DNA from: Bartonella tribocorum CIP 105476
Lineage (GTDB): Bacteria > Pseudomonadota > Alphaproteobacteria > Rhizobiales > Rhizobiaceae
Direction of reading: 5' to 3'
Assembly: GCF_000196435.1 (NCBI RefSeq)
Contig: NC_010161.1
Coordinates: 2,065,001 to 2,129,000, forward strand
Length of the DNA stretch: 64,000 bases
Shown here: positions 30,036 to 39,721 of the stretch, in pieces
How positions within the stretch are numbered: position 1 is the stretch's first letter
Layout of the letters: each line of letters opens with the position of its first letter
The notes under the pieces: generated by a model
The model's input: only the letters and a program-made list of their open reading frames with translations
What the model was told of the DNA's origin: nothing
The model's database searches: none
Position numbers and translations under genes: made by a program

Positions 30036-31883
30036 TTATTGTTGGGCATTGACTGTCTGCAACATCTGCATGATCTGCTCTGCTCCTCCATGCATCCCCA
30101 TCGGTGCTGCAGCATTTTGCTCTTCTTGAAGAGCGTTTTGCGCCTTTAGCGCAATTTTATGAATAAGGGAGGCGGGTAAAGGCGAATAGCGTAAGAGATC
30201 GAGCATAATCTCTGGTGTTGCAAAATTTTGCATCAAAGGAAGCAATTGCATGATCAATGCAAAAGTACGCTCTTTTTCATTCAGACTCGTTGGAGCATCA
30301 TCCACGACAATATCATATTCCAAACTTGTCACCATTTCGCGTGTCAAAGGAACATACTGTGCATTTTCATCCCCAGCAATACGAACCAACCGCCCATCGG
30401 ACAGATAATTTTGAATAAGATAAAGAATAATTTTCCCTTGTCGTTGTCGATATCGACGCAAACCATCAAAAAAGGAAGCCAACAGATTAAGGGATGATTG
30501 TCGCCGTTGTTGTTCAAGAATACCAGGCTGATTAACAGCGCGCGTCCCAATAAATTCAGAAGACAACCCCGTCACTTGCTCGAGAGCGCTTTTTGCTTCA
30601 TTAAACAATTGGAAAAAACCTTGCGGAAATTGTGCCACGGGCTTAGGCTGGATTCTTCCACCAGACACAGCTCCACTTTTCAACCAAGTAATGCTATCGG
30701 CTCTAGCCCAACTCTCGACAGCTTGTCGATCATCATCAAAAGCATCACGTTCTGCCATAATCCCGCCTTTTGATTGGCTATTGAGCAAATGCATCACTTG
30801 ACTAAAATATTTGTTTGCCCACCGTTGTGGATCTTTTGTAGGGCGCACAAGCCCGTAAAATTGCCGGCTTAACTTATCAAAAGTACCGGTAATACATTCC
30901 CATCCCAATTGCCCCGCGGGGACCAAAGGCTTATCGGGTGCGTCAAGCAACTTTCTGCCTAAAAATGCCCGTTTGACAATTTTTCTCATCAACCGTGTTG
31001 CTTGAATATTCGGAAAGGCTTTACTTAAATTTTGGAAATCCTGCTCTGAATAATCAATAAACTTTCCACTTTGCGGCTCAAGCACTTTATAAACCACCTC
31101 ACGTTCAAACCAGCGACATTCTGCCAATGTCACCATTTTAGGGCGTTGATAGCTTGTTCCCTCTTCTCTCCCTGCTTGATATTCCCCCTCTCTTTGATAA
31201 GGTTGTGTCCCATTGTTGGTTGGGTGTAAAAAACTCTGATGTTTCACCCAATCGGCATGAAGATCGCTCCAATGAACATGGGGAAACATTTGTTGAGCCA
31301 CTTCTAAAGGCTTTTCATCAATATACCATAAGCGTTGTGCATCAATGAGATTAGACTTAACAGCACTCGCATCCCAGACCATTTTCATAGGGTCAAGTCG
31401 CGCAATAATGGGTTTTCCTTGCGGATCTTCTTCATAATCAAGGCGGGTATCTGTCCAGCCCATTCCACAAATAATCGCATCTTGAAAAGCATCGGAATCT
31501 TCATATTCCCCATCAGCTTCATCGCGAAACCATTCGGCTGCCCCTGTTAGAATCTGGTTTGCAAAGGCTGCCCCTTCTTGTCGTGGAATAAATTGGACTT
31601 GTCTTTTATTATTGCGCTCAGCCCCAATAACGGCATTAATCAAAGGCGCAATACGATTAAAAGTCATGACCGGTCTGTTTTGTTCGTTCAAGACAGCCAA
31701 GTCTTGCTCATTCCATTGCCGCCCATTATAAAAATCATAGTCTTCTTGGGCATTTTTTCGCCATTTTTCCACATGCGCAATATCATCCTGATACCAGCCT
31801 ACGAGTTTTTTAAAGAGTGCTTGATGTTCAAGCGTCTCGATTTGATCAAAAGAAGAAAAAGAAGAATCTGTAAGTATATTCAT
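30036..31883 (-). CDS. Portal protein, P22 gp1-like
   Basis: 615 residues from the ATG at 31883, whose first base is the last base of the terL stop (TAATG), indicating coupled translation. Portal signatures: QEDYDFYNGRQWNEQDLAVL, RPVMTFNRIAPLINAVIGAE, AIICGMGWTDTRLDYEEDP, IARLDPMKMVWDASAVKSNL (P22-portal type), VTGLSSEFIGTRAVNQPGIL and EQQRRQSSLNLLASFFDGLR. The C-terminus is Gln/Met-rich. It forms the dodecameric ring through which DNA is packaged and to which adaptor and tail attach. Usual length for podovirus portals is 600-730, so it is full length. Confidence 0.9.
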   Translation of the reverse strand: MNILTDSSFSSFDQIETLEHQALFKKLVGWYQDDIAHVEKWRKNAQEDYDFYNGRQWNEQDLAVLNEQNRPVMTFNRIAPLINAVIGAERNNKRQVQFIPRQEGAAFANQILTGAAEWFRDEADGEYEDSDAFQDAIICGMGWTDTRLDYEEDPQGKPIIARLDPMKMVWDASAVKSNLIDAQRLWYIDEKPLEVAQQMFPHVHWSDLHADWVKHQSFLHPTNNGTQPYQREGEYQAGREEGTSYQRPKMVTLAECRWFEREVVYKVLEPQSGKFIDYSEQDFQNLSKAFPNIQATRLMRKIVKRAFLGRKLLDAPDKPLVPAGQLGWECITGTFDKLSRQFYGLVRPTKDPQRWANKYFSQVMHLLNSQSKGGIMAERDAFDDDRQAVESWARADSITWLKSGAVSGGRIQPKPVAQFPQGFFQLFNEAKSALEQVTGLSSEFIGTRAVNQPGILEQQRRQSSLNLLASFFDGLRRYRQRQGKIILYLIQNYLSDGRLVRIAGDENAQYVPLTREMVTSLEYDIVVDDAPTSLNEKERTFALIMQLLPLMQNFATPEIMLDLLRYSPLPASLIHKIALKAQNALQEEQNAAAPMGMHGGAEQIMQMLQTVNAQQ

Positions 31884-33244
31884 TAAAAAGCCATCCATGA
31901 AGTTTGAGAATGGTGAGAAGAGCGATAGGTATTTTTTTTAGGGCGGACATGGGGCTGTTCATAAGCCACACACATCAGACCAAAGGCATCGGCCCCGTGG
32001 CTTGCCCAATCATGTTCAGCGCCAAGACCGATATTACGCTGTTCATCACGCTTTTCATGATACCAAGCGAGTGCTTTTCTCCCCGCACCTGTTGTGTCAC
32101 GATTAAACCATAGAGCAGGAAACAAACGCCTTACGGCTTCGATACGCATTTTCACAGCGCCCGTTCCCTGATTAGGAATGATTTTGGTTTGAAAACCAGC
32201 TTGTTGCAGGGCACTTTCAAAACTGACATTATAGACACGATCTTTTGTCGCGCCATCATGGGGCAAGACCATGAGAGCCTTTTCATATCCCCTTTGAAAG
32301 ACCCACCCCACATGCTCAGAAAGCGGTTGCCCTTGGGCTTCATAATAATCGAGCACGCGAATTTCCCGCCCCACAAATTGCGCGACCCACAAGGCAGTAG
32401 CATCGGCCTTTGCTCCCGTTCCCCCGATATCCCAAAAGATTCTCACCTGCATCAAAGGATCACGTGGAACGGTGGTAATGCGCCCTTCCATTTCGGCTTC
32501 GAGCAGACATTTCTGATAATAAGCGCCTTGCACAGCTTGGAGATATCCCCCTTCCCAAATATGGTTATACTGCTCTGGTCTTTGCTGCAAATCGCTCAAT
32601 CGATCTCGATTAAGTTTTTCGGGAAATTTGGGATTATCGCGCCAATTAATTTCCACGCCTTTGATATTGGGATTATCGACATTTCGAAAACGTTTTTCCA
32701 CGGGGGCATTTTCATGATATGGGTTCCAAGTGACCCATAATTCTGCATTCCAATCGTCTCCCTCTTCGCGCAAAGTTGGAATAAGCGTTTGCCAAGCCGT
32801 CTCGGTTACCGGCTCTGCCTCATCAACCCAGCAAAGGAACACCCGTCCCATAGACTTAATACTCGCAATATTTCGATCAAGCCCCGCAAACACATAGGCG
32901 ATGCGTCCATCTTTTGATTTAATATATTTATCGCCGATTTCATAATAATCTTGCAGAAAAGGGTAAGCTTCAATTGCGCGTTTAATTTCTTCCAAAGAAC
33001 TCTCATTGAGAGAATTTTGAAACTGTCGCGCACAAAGAATAATACCGCGTTCTCCTGCCATTCCATGGCGATATCCCACCACAGCTGACATCAAAGCAAA
33101 AGACCGTGTTTTTCCAGAGCCCCGTCCTCCCCAAGCCGCCCGCACATCGGCTTGTCCCGTAAAGACAGGAATAAGCTTTGGGATAAGAGCCACTTGAGCC
33201 GTTTTCTGCCCGATTTTTTGAGAAATTTTCTGAACAATTGTCAT
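31883..33244 (-). CDS. Terminase large subunit
   Basis: 453 residues from the ATG at 33244 (a TTG six bases earlier is possible). The packaging ATPase has Walker A GGRGSGKT, Walker B VFLCWVDEAE and the coupling segment LWVTWNPYHE. The C-terminal RNase-H-like nuclease shows IFWDIGGTGAKADATALWVA, LPHDGATKDRV and HDWASHGADAFGLM with the expected acidic residues. It pumps DNA into the prohead and cuts it. Motifs are intact, so the enzyme should work, in line with a functional particle rather than a dead prophage. Followed by portal with a TAATG overlap. Confidence 0.92.
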   Translation of the reverse strand: MTIVQKISQKIGQKTAQVALIPKLIPVFTGQADVRAAWGGRGSGKTRSFALMSAVVGYRHGMAGERGIILCARQFQNSLNESSLEEIKRAIEAYPFLQDYYEIGDKYIKSKDGRIAYVFAGLDRNIASIKSMGRVFLCWVDEAEPVTETAWQTLIPTLREEGDDWNAELWVTWNPYHENAPVEKRFRNVDNPNIKGVEINWRDNPKFPEKLNRDRLSDLQQRPEQYNHIWEGGYLQAVQGAYYQKCLLEAEMEGRITTVPRDPLMQVRIFWDIGGTGAKADATALWVAQFVGREIRVLDYYEAQGQPLSEHVGWVFQRGYEKALMVLPHDGATKDRVYNVSFESALQQAGFQTKIIPNQGTGAVKMRIEAVRRLFPALWFNRDTTGAGRKALAWYHEKRDEQRNIGLGAEHDWASHGADAFGLMCVAYEQPHVRPKKNTYRSSHHSQTSWMAF

Positions 33245-33250
33245 GATCAA

Positions 33251-33784
33251 TTTTAATTACTTTAGAAACAATTGGGTGTCACATTTTTGATGATGCCAAG
33301 TTTAATTATCTTAATGAAATTTAACGAAAAAAGCTCGTCTCAAAAGCACTGCTTTATCTTCTCTTCCTCCTGATACTCAATGCATTCCCCTTTTTTGCAT
33401 GAGATCCCACTTGACAGATCACCTTACCCCCGCCATACACCCCAACCCCTCAAGCCCCCCAAGGCACAAAGCCCTGCCCCCTTGAAACACCGCACCCCTG
33501 TCCCCCACAAAAGCACGGTATCCGCCCCCATTTCACCACGTTCACACAAAAGCCCTTAAAAGCACACCATCTTCCAATCTCATGCCCCGCACCGCTTCAT
33601 CCCCAAGCCTTACACTTGATCTATGCCTCAAAGATCCCACCAAAGCACACCATCTTAAATTTCACGCTCCTCATCCATCAAAACGGTATCTCGTACCACC
33701 ACCCCCAGATACCCAAATATCCAAAGCCCCCGCTTTAAGTATCACGAACACCTACAAGCACGATATCTTCTGCTTCAAACGCCC
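33251..33784. other. C-rich spacer downstream of terS
   Basis: No gene; long runs of C on the plus strand, for example around 33420-33560. The plus-strand open frames seen here reflect composition. Confidence 0.5.
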
Positions 33785-33990
33785 TCACACATCATCCCCC
33801 AAAGCAGCTCCCCCTGCCAAGATGACATCTCCGATCATCCACTTCCACGCAACATTTTCCAAGCATCACAAGCTTGAATTTCCGCAGGCTCAAGCTTCAA
33901 AATCCTGCTTCTCCGATTGGAGCCCCTTTGACTTCACGGATACAATCTCGATCCGCGAAATTGTTTTGACCTCTCCGCCCCTTCAATAAC
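33785..33990 (-). pseudogene. Decayed duplicate of the terS 3' end
   Basis: Aligns with 34146-34345: CACACATCATCCCCC, CATCCACTTCCACGCAACAT, TTCAAAATCC.GCTTCTCCG and CGATCCGCGAAATTGTTTTG recur in the same order. The right part is the 3' coding end of terS (stop at 34248); the left part is its downstream spacer. Substitutions and small indels break the frame. Confidence 0.85.
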
Positions 33991-34247
33991 GAGAAAAGAC
34001 AAACCTTCACAAGAAATTCAAAACGGCAGAGTGCATCAAGCGCTCTCCCCCGCGCCTTTCAAGCATCACAACCATGTCCCCTTACGTACCAAGCCCAGAT
34101 CTCTTGCCAAAATCTCTTGAAAGGTTCATCCACTTCGATACACGCCCTCACACATCATCCCCCCAAAGCAGCGCCCAAGAGGACATCCCCCATCATCCAC
34201 TTCCACGCAACATTTTCCACTATCACAAACCTCAGTTTTCCGCAGGC

Positions 34248-34574
34248 TCACGCTTCAAAATCCCGCTTCTCCGGTTCGGTATTTTTAGGCTTCACGGGTA
34301 CGATCTCGATCCGCGAAATTGTTTTGACCTCTCCCCCTGCTTCTCCCGTCACTTGAAGAGGCAAAACTTTTGCCAGCAGTGAAAAAAAAGGCACGGGATT
34401 ATTCAGCGCATGATATTGAAGATAAGATACCAACCCATCCTCCCCATACTGAGATCCAGCCTGTTCAGCGGCTGTAAGTAAGGCTTCATTAAATCGCTTT
34501 GTTGCTTTATTCAAAGCCCCTTTTTTCCGCCCTTTTCGACGTAAGGGAAGACAATTTTTCTCAGCCATCATCAT
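34248..34574 (-). CDS. Terminase small subunit
   Basis: About 108 residues, starting at one of three consecutive ATG codons (34574-34566) behind GGAAGGAAC. A basic N-terminal helix region RRKGRKKGALNKATKRFNEA is the DNA-binding part, followed by EDGLVSYLQYHALNNPVPFF and LLAKVLPLQVTGEAG, the usual ending motif of small terminases in T7- and P22-like podoviruses. It recognises DNA for packaging; in a GTA its specificity is expected to be relaxed. First gene of the cluster. Its 3' end has been duplicated downstream. Confidence 0.8.
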   Translation of the reverse strand: MMMAEKNCLPLRRKGRKKGALNKATKRFNEALLTAAEQAGSQYGEDGLVSYLQYHALNNPVPFFSLLAKVLPLQVTGEAGGEVKTISRIEIVPVKPKNTEPEKRDFEA

Positions 34575-34824
34575 GTTCCTTCCAATAAAGAAAAACCAAT
34601 TCCATGCCATGAAAAAATGTCATGAAAATCAGCAACGAACCTTCAAAAGCACTCAACAATGAAAAAAGTAAAAACACACCCCCAACAAGCCAAAATCTGC
34701 CATAATGTTGAAACCTTCACCCCCAAACCTCTCATCCCATTCCATGCCCTCACAAAAGGGCAACAAACACGACCAGAAGCCCACACAACGTGTAAATTCT
34801 CCAGCTCCTTGAATTTCCTCTTCA

Positions 34825-34866
34825 TTTTTTACAGATTCACATTTTTACGCTTTACCATCTTTACAG
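34825..34866 (+). repeat. 8-bp-unit module (NNTTTTAC x5), first copy
   Basis: Reads TTTTTTAC, AGATTCAC, ATTTTTAC, GCTTTACC, ATCTTTAC, then AGAGA. This is the leftmost of about 21 same-orientation copies between 34.8 kb and 63.8 kb; unit 2 ends in a CAC variant in almost all copies. Confidence 0.8.
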
Positions 34867-35131
34867 AGAATAGCCCAACGAAAGGCTCAAACAGCCAGCC
34901 CGCACTGCACTATAAACACAAATCTGTAAACCACATGACTTTTCTAGCAGAATTTTCTTCTAACCACTTCATATGGTTATCACCACCCCTCAGAAGACAA
35001 TATTTCATGGCAACTTAAGAGCGAGAGCTATTTTCTCTCCACTTTTTGCCTTTTTACACTCTCCGCCCCCTATTTTCTCGCGACATTTCCTAGCACAACA
35101 AAAGCCCCCACAACGCATAAATTCTCCGCTT

Positions 35132-35176
35132 CATCTTACGGACCCACGTTTTTACGCTTTTGCATCTTTACAGAAG
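35132..35176 (+). repeat. 8-bp-unit module, second copy
   Basis: Units CATCTTAC, GGACCCAC, GTTTTTAC, GCTTTTGC, ATCTTTAC, then AGAAG, preceded by CAACGCATAAATTCTCC, the leader that accompanies most copies. Confidence 0.8.
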
Positions 35177-35439
35177 GCGCCAAACGAAACTCAAAAACCG
35201 CCATCCCTACGCCGCCTGTAAACAACAGTCTATAAAAATCCAGCTTCGCTTAAAGCAGATGCGGCTTGCTAATTATTTTATATGGTCATCCCCCCTCAAA
35301 GAAGAGTGTTCCCCATCCTGCAAATCCTGCCCTAAAATATCCACCCCCCACTTTCATAGGCAAGCCCTTACATTTACATTACCCAACGAACACCACACCC
35401 AAAAAAGCAGTGTTTTATGGCTTGCTAGGATAAACTTGC

Positions 35440-35824
35440 GAAAGCAAAAATTTTTACCGTATAAAAATCCTTTTCTCAAAAAATCTGAAATCTTTGCTAA
35501 TGGAATCCAAAAAGTTTTTAATTTATCTCGTACAGGTCATCGTGTTTTGATAATTGTTTTAGAGGAGTGTCAATCTAATAAGACAGAAAATAAAAATAAT
35601 AATAGTATTACTCTAATTTGGTTTGATGGAGGCGTTAATGAAAAAAACACGATATGGTCGACAGAACTTTTCACAATGGTTTAAGAGAGCTCATACAAAA
35701 AGGAATTTTAAAACCAAAATTACCTAATCAATATTGGATCAATCCAATCCTATTCTTCAAAGGAAATAAAATTACTTTTATGAAAGAATATCATATAGAT
35801 CTCGAAGATTTTACAAAAATATGA
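35440..35824 (+). pseudogene. Plasmid/phage replication initiator remnant (RepL-like winged helix)
   Basis: Frame 1 reads IFANGIQKVFNLSRTGHRVL...NSITLIWFDGGVNEKN and stops at 35684. A second frame from 35654 reads MVDRTFHNGLRELIQKGILK, PNQYWINPILFFKGNKITFM and KEYHIDLEDFTKI to 35824. Restoring one A in the A7 tract at about 35640 would join them into one protein with a winged-helix core followed by the YWINPxxFFKG motif I associate with RepL-like initiators. The N-terminus is not recognisable, so the gene is probably truncated as well. It lies just upstream of the particle cluster and is a candidate relic of the origin-associated replication gene. Confidence 0.6.
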
Positions 35825-35890
35825 CTTGTATCATTTATCGTATTGTATATATTACGAGACATCTTGATTTAAGCGCGTGAGGGGAAAATA

Positions 35891-36148
35891 ATGTCAAAAT
35901 TACAAATAGGCAAAAGCGCATTGTTTTTTTTGCTTTTATGGCTTCGTGGTCCTGTAATAGTTATACTAAGCACTCTATCAGTTACATCTTTTATAACATT
36001 AGTTGGACTTCCTATTGCAATACATTTTACAGCAGTAAGTCGGTCAATATCATCATTAATATACCCCATGTTTTTGTTGTTTATTGTCAGTTTTGGCTCT
36101 TTCCTTCTCATTTTTTGTTATGAAACATTGATACGCTTTTTAAGGTAA
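35891..36148 (+). CDS. Small two-helix membrane protein
   Basis: 85 residues with GAGGGG seven bases before the ATG. Two long hydrophobic segments (about 10-48, possibly two helices, and 56-80) with a short basic end (ETLIRFLR). Not recognised. Codon use is AT-rich like the neighbouring replication remnant and lipoprotein, suggesting a common plasmid or phage origin. Confidence 0.6.
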   Translation: MSKLQIGKSALFFLLLWLRGPVIVILSTLSVTSFITLVGLPIAIHFTAVSRSISSLIYPMFLLFIVSFGSFLLIFCYETLIRFLR

Positions 36149-36285
36149 ACTGTTTACACATTCCCCATTAACAATGCTCATAAAAAACAAAAGCGCGCGA
36201 TAATTAATCTGTACACCAATACAATAAACCATCTCATACCTTAGGATGATGATATTAACACATATAAATTTAAAGAGGGATAAAA

Positions 36286-36450
36286 ATGAAAAAAACCATT
36301 TTATTATGCATGGTTATGTTAGCTGTAGGATTTAGTATTACCGGTTGTGGTAAAACTGAAGAGGAAAAGCGTAGAGCCCAACAAGAGGAACAAGCTAAAA
36401 AGTTTTTTGATGAAGAACTAACTTCTACAGATCGTGATCATGGATTTTAA
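36286..36450 (+). CDS. Small lipoprotein
   Basis: 54 residues. MKKTILLCMVMLAVGFSITG followed by Cys21 gives a lipobox (ITGC), so a lipid-anchored envelope protein. The mature part is short and charged (KTEEEKRRAQQEEQAKKFFD). GAGGGA lies six bases before the ATG. Size and layout resemble entry-exclusion or VirB7/TrwH-type lipoproteins of conjugation modules, but there is no decisive motif. Confidence 0.65.
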   Translation: MKKTILLCMVMLAVGFSITGCGKTEEEKRRAQQEEQAKKFFDEELTSTDRDHGF

Positions 36451-36719
36451 AAAATACCCTACGATATAAGATGTGAATTTTGACTTCCCCCCTCACCTCA
36501 AAGGACGCAGACTTCATCCAGCGCCGTTCTTGTGCACGGTCCAGCTTATTCTAGAGAAGAAGCTGCCTGTTGACTTCAGTTCACGCCCCTCAAAGAGCAG
36601 TGTTTGACGGCATGATGGGATAAATAAAACACTCCGCAAACGGAAGTTTCACAATCACTTGTTGAAATATCCTCTATAGAGGTATACCGTGTCAGGAAAC
36701 CGCTATTAATGGAGAATTT

Positions 36720-37110
36720 ATGAGCACGCTCCCCTCTTAATCCTGTTACCCCGAACCTACAGTTGATATACGTATCAAACATCGAGCATTCTACCGCTTT
36801 TTACAAATTCATCTTCAAAAAAGAGCCTATTTTCCTCTCGCCACGCTATGTTGCATTTACTTCTTCGGGTGATGCCCTCTTTGCTCTCTGGTCTGGAGGC
36901 GATACGCCTGAGGAAAATGTGCCTCGTTTTTCAGAAATCGGCATTATGTTGCCTCACGGAGAGGACGTAGATAAACTCTATGCAGAATGGCAAGAACAAA
37001 CCACCGTTGAGATAAATGTCTTGAAAGAACCCTATACGGACGTATTTGGACGAACCTTCCTCATCAAAGATCCCGACGGTCATCTTATTCGTGTTTGTCC
37101 ACTGGATTAA
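36720..37110 (+). pseudogene. VOC (glyoxalase/bleomycin-resistance fold) protein with frameshift in a C tract
   Basis: ATG at 36720 with GGAGA five bases upstream reads MSTLPS and stops; deleting one C from the CCCC run at 36731-36734 gives MSTLPLNPVTPNLQLIYVSN, which joins the long frame to 37110. That frame has the VOC pattern: IYVSNIEHSTAFYKFIF, YVAFTSSGDALFALWSG, FSEIGIMLP, KEPYTDVFGRTFLIKDPDGH with the usual C-terminal acidic residue region. A shorter product could start at the TTG at 36763. Either a recent inactivation, a phase-variable tract or a base-call error. Substrate unknown. Confidence 0.75.
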
Positions 37111-37699
37111 AAAACTTTAAGACCTGATCTTTAATCGCCTGAATTTTGAGTTTCACCCCTCTCACCTTAAAGGACGAAGACTTCATCCAGCGCCATTTTT
37201 TTGAACAATCCGGCTTCTTCTAAAGAAGAAACCGCTTGTTTACTTCGAGATCTTCACCCCTCAAAGCAGAGTGTTTTATCAAGCTTGTCCATCCAGCCCT
37301 AAAATATTTTTTCTCTCGTCATCCCTCTTCATCTAAGCCCCCTGCACCATAAACAGACTCCTTGCACCCCAATCCTCTCTCTATTCCACGCCATAACAAA
37401 AAGCCCAAATAACGCATCAATTCTCCGCTTTCTTTTACAGATCCACGTTTTTACGCTTTTGCATCTTTACAGAAAAATTCTCCAAACCAACACCCCACAC
37501 CACTTTAGTCAACACTGATCTATTAACAATCGGGCTTCTTATGTAGCAAAATATCCCCTACGGACTTCAGATCATCACCCTTCAAACGGATAGTCCTTCA
37601 TAAAACACACCTTGGCTTACCCTGAATATTCCTGCTCTCTTCACTCTCCTCGAAAGGCATTCTTTTACAATAGAACCGCCTAGCCAAATATTTTAATTT
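37111..37699. other. Spacer with one 8-bp-unit module
   Basis: No gene. A module of 8-bp units lies at about 37430-37475 (AGATCCAC, GTTTTTAC, GCTTTTGC, ATCTTTAC, AGAAA) behind AACGCATCAATTCTCCGC. Confidence 0.6.
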
Positions 37700-37940
37700 T
37701 TCTTGCCAATCTTCTGAAACTACTTTATTGATGAGTTTGTGTTTTTGATCGTCTACGCAGCGATCAATAGGGAGTTGAAGCCCGAAAACTCAAACGTTAA
37801 TTTACCCCACTTTGTGGGTATCCCGGAGTTCCGGGAGATTTTGCTACGTCCAAGTTCTCTCTAGCACTAAAAGCAAAATGCTGATTTGAGTTCAGTGCTT
37901 TCAACCTCCCGGAATACTCATGCGAGGGCGCTCGCAACCG
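37700..37940 (+). ncRNA. Brt-like structured leader, copy 1
   Basis: Contains, in order: TCTTGCCAATCTTCTGAAAC; inverted repeat TTGATCG/CGATCAA (here about 37747-37770); hairpin A CCCAC-TTT-GTGGG; hairpin B followed by a T-rich run; outer stem TTCCGGGAG/CTCCCGGAA; and hairpin GCGAG/CTCGC (37922-37935). The regulator gene after it is cut off after about 20 codons (to about 37995), so this copy is an orphan leader. Confidence 0.75.
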
Positions 37941-38222
37941 GAGGGGAGCTTGAGGTGCAAACCAAAAATTCACATTTTAACGATATTTCTATTGGTAACG
38001 CCCGCATATTGCCAACTTTATTCCCATCCTCTTGACACTTGAGAAGTTTTTAACCTTCCTGCCCATAAAGAACAAAAAAATACTGATCTTTAAATATTTA
38101 AACAACCGTCTATAAAAAAATCTGCCTTCCCTTAAAGCAAACTCCCTCTATTGACTTCAAATCACCACACCTCAAAACAACACTCTTTTATGAGTGTGCA
38201 GCATAGGCAAATGCTTTAATTT

Positions 38223-38460
38223 TTCTTGCCAATCTTTTGAAATTACTTTATTGATTAACGCGTGTTTTTGATCGTCCACGCAACGGTCAAATAGGGAGTT
38301 GAAAACCCGAACGCTCAGTACATAAATTGATCCCACTATGTGGGTATCCCGGGATTCCGGGAGTTTTTGCTATGTCCAGGTGCTTACCAGCACTAAAAGC
38401 AAGAAGCTGACTGAGCTCAGTATTTTCAACCTCCCGGAATACTCATGCGAGGGCGCTCGC
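38223..38460 (+). ncRNA. Brt-like structured leader, copy 2
   Basis: Hairpin A CCCAC-TAT-GTGGG; hairpin B TCCCGG-GATT-CCGGGA followed by GTTTTTG (terminator-like); outer stem ATTCCGGGAG/CTCCCGGAAT enclosing GTGC/GCAC and a CTGAGCTCAG palindrome; terminal hairpin GCGAG/CTCGC at 38447-38460. It ends 20 bp before the GTG start of an intact regulator gene. Confidence 0.8.
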
Positions 38461-38480
38461 AACCGAAGGGGGAGCTTGAA

Positions 38481-38873
38481 GTGCAAACTAAAAATCCACA
38501 TTTTCCAATCAAAAATCCCAATTTTATTGACATTTCAATAGGGAAAAGAATTCGTCACAGACGCATTTCAATGGGGCTTTCCCAAAAGGAATTAGGAAGC
38601 CACTTAGGTGTCAGTTTCCAACAAGTCCAAAAATATGAAAAAGGTTTCAATCGTGTAAGTGCAGGACGTTTACAAGAAATTGCCAACAGACTGGAAGTTC
38701 CCATTCACTTTTTTTACGCAGATATTGCTACAAAAGAGGATATTCCCACAAAAGAAAATCTCTCACACCATGATCAAGAAACCTATAGTGAAAAAGAACA
38801 CGCCCTTGTGAGAAATTTTAGAGAACTCCACCCTAAAAAACAAAAAGCAATCTGGTGGTTAATTTCTGATTAG
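38481..38873 (+). CDS. XRE-family regulator (Trp-like), intact copy 2
   Basis: 130 residues. The GTG at 38481 is chosen because GGGGGAG lies six bases upstream and the same GTG position is used in the other intact copies; an ATG at 38445 would start inside the leader hairpin. The N-terminus is a short polar arm (NPHFPIKNPNFIDIS), then an HTH_3 domain at about 20-76 (GKRIRHRRISMGLSQKELGS, VSFQQVQKYEKGFNRVSAGR, LEVPIHFFY), and a C-terminal helix EKEHALVRNFRELHPKKQKA. Expected DNA-binding repressor or activator. The B. henselae Trp proteins paired with Brt RNAs are the closest known analogue as far as I recall; those affect badA expression. Confidence 0.85.
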   Translation: MQTKNPHFPIKNPNFIDISIGKRIRHRRISMGLSQKELGSHLGVSFQQVQKYEKGFNRVSAGRLQEIANRLEVPIHFFYADIATKEDIPTKENLSHHDQETYSEKEHALVRNFRELHPKKQKAIWWLISD

Positions 38874-39721
38874 ACTTGTGGTTGATTTCAGATGAGGCAA
38901 AAGAGCAGCACTCAAACATTATCCGCCGACACGCCCCTGCCATTATTACCCCCCTTGCTATTATCACCCCATTGACATATCACCCCCCTGCCATTACCCG
39001 TCAACACCGCGTGCGCCTAAAGCTTTTGCTATCGGCTATCACCATCCCTCAAACAACAGTGTTTTAAGGTGTGAGAGAACATCACCTCACTGCAAACAAC
39101 AACACCTTGACAAACGCATAGGATAAAAAAACAAAACTAGGGATAAAAAATCAAGACTGGATAAAAAGCATCAAAACTCTGGAAAGACACTTGACCACCC
39201 TCACCCCATCATCTTTCCAATATGACTTTCCAATGGATTTCATCTTATTTAAAGATACAATTCCGATTGTGCCATTATGTTACCTTTTTACATTGACCTT
39301 GTCAAGTTTTTATATTTTACTTTTGCTCTTTTCATATCATTCTTTCTCGTGCCCTTCTCTCTTATGCAACCAGAGTGCCCAAAACATAAAGCACAAAATA
39401 AAACATCCAAAATAAAACATCATTGTGTTGCGCATTCACGCGTTTAAAAAACGACCACCATCTCTAACAGCACACAAAGCTTATGCTTAAAACATACAAA
39501 GTATATATGTTAAAAATACCCAAAACCCATGAAAAGCATAGAGTTATACATATCCTATATATACACTTATTTTCCTGCTATTCTGTATGAATATGGGATT
39601 TAAGACCACCGTATCAGTAAGAAAGTTTATTTATTGGATAACTCTCTCAGCAGATAAAATGATACCTTTTATCCCCATAACATTGAAATTATAACTGGGG
39701 GGAATAGGTATTATTGTTTGA
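38874..39721. other. Spacer
   Basis: No supported gene to 39721. AT-rich after 39430; the segment 39440-39560 (CGCATTTAAAAAACGACCACC-like, AAAGCTTAT.CTTAA) recurs at about 50530-50640. Confidence 0.5.

Larger units (their letters stand above)
34575..35400. other. Spacer upstream of terS with two 8-bp-unit modules
   Basis: No gene seen. Iteron-like modules lie at about 34825-34866 and 35132-35175 (see separate entries). A promoter for the particle cluster should be here, but I cannot point to one with confidence. Confidence 0.5.
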
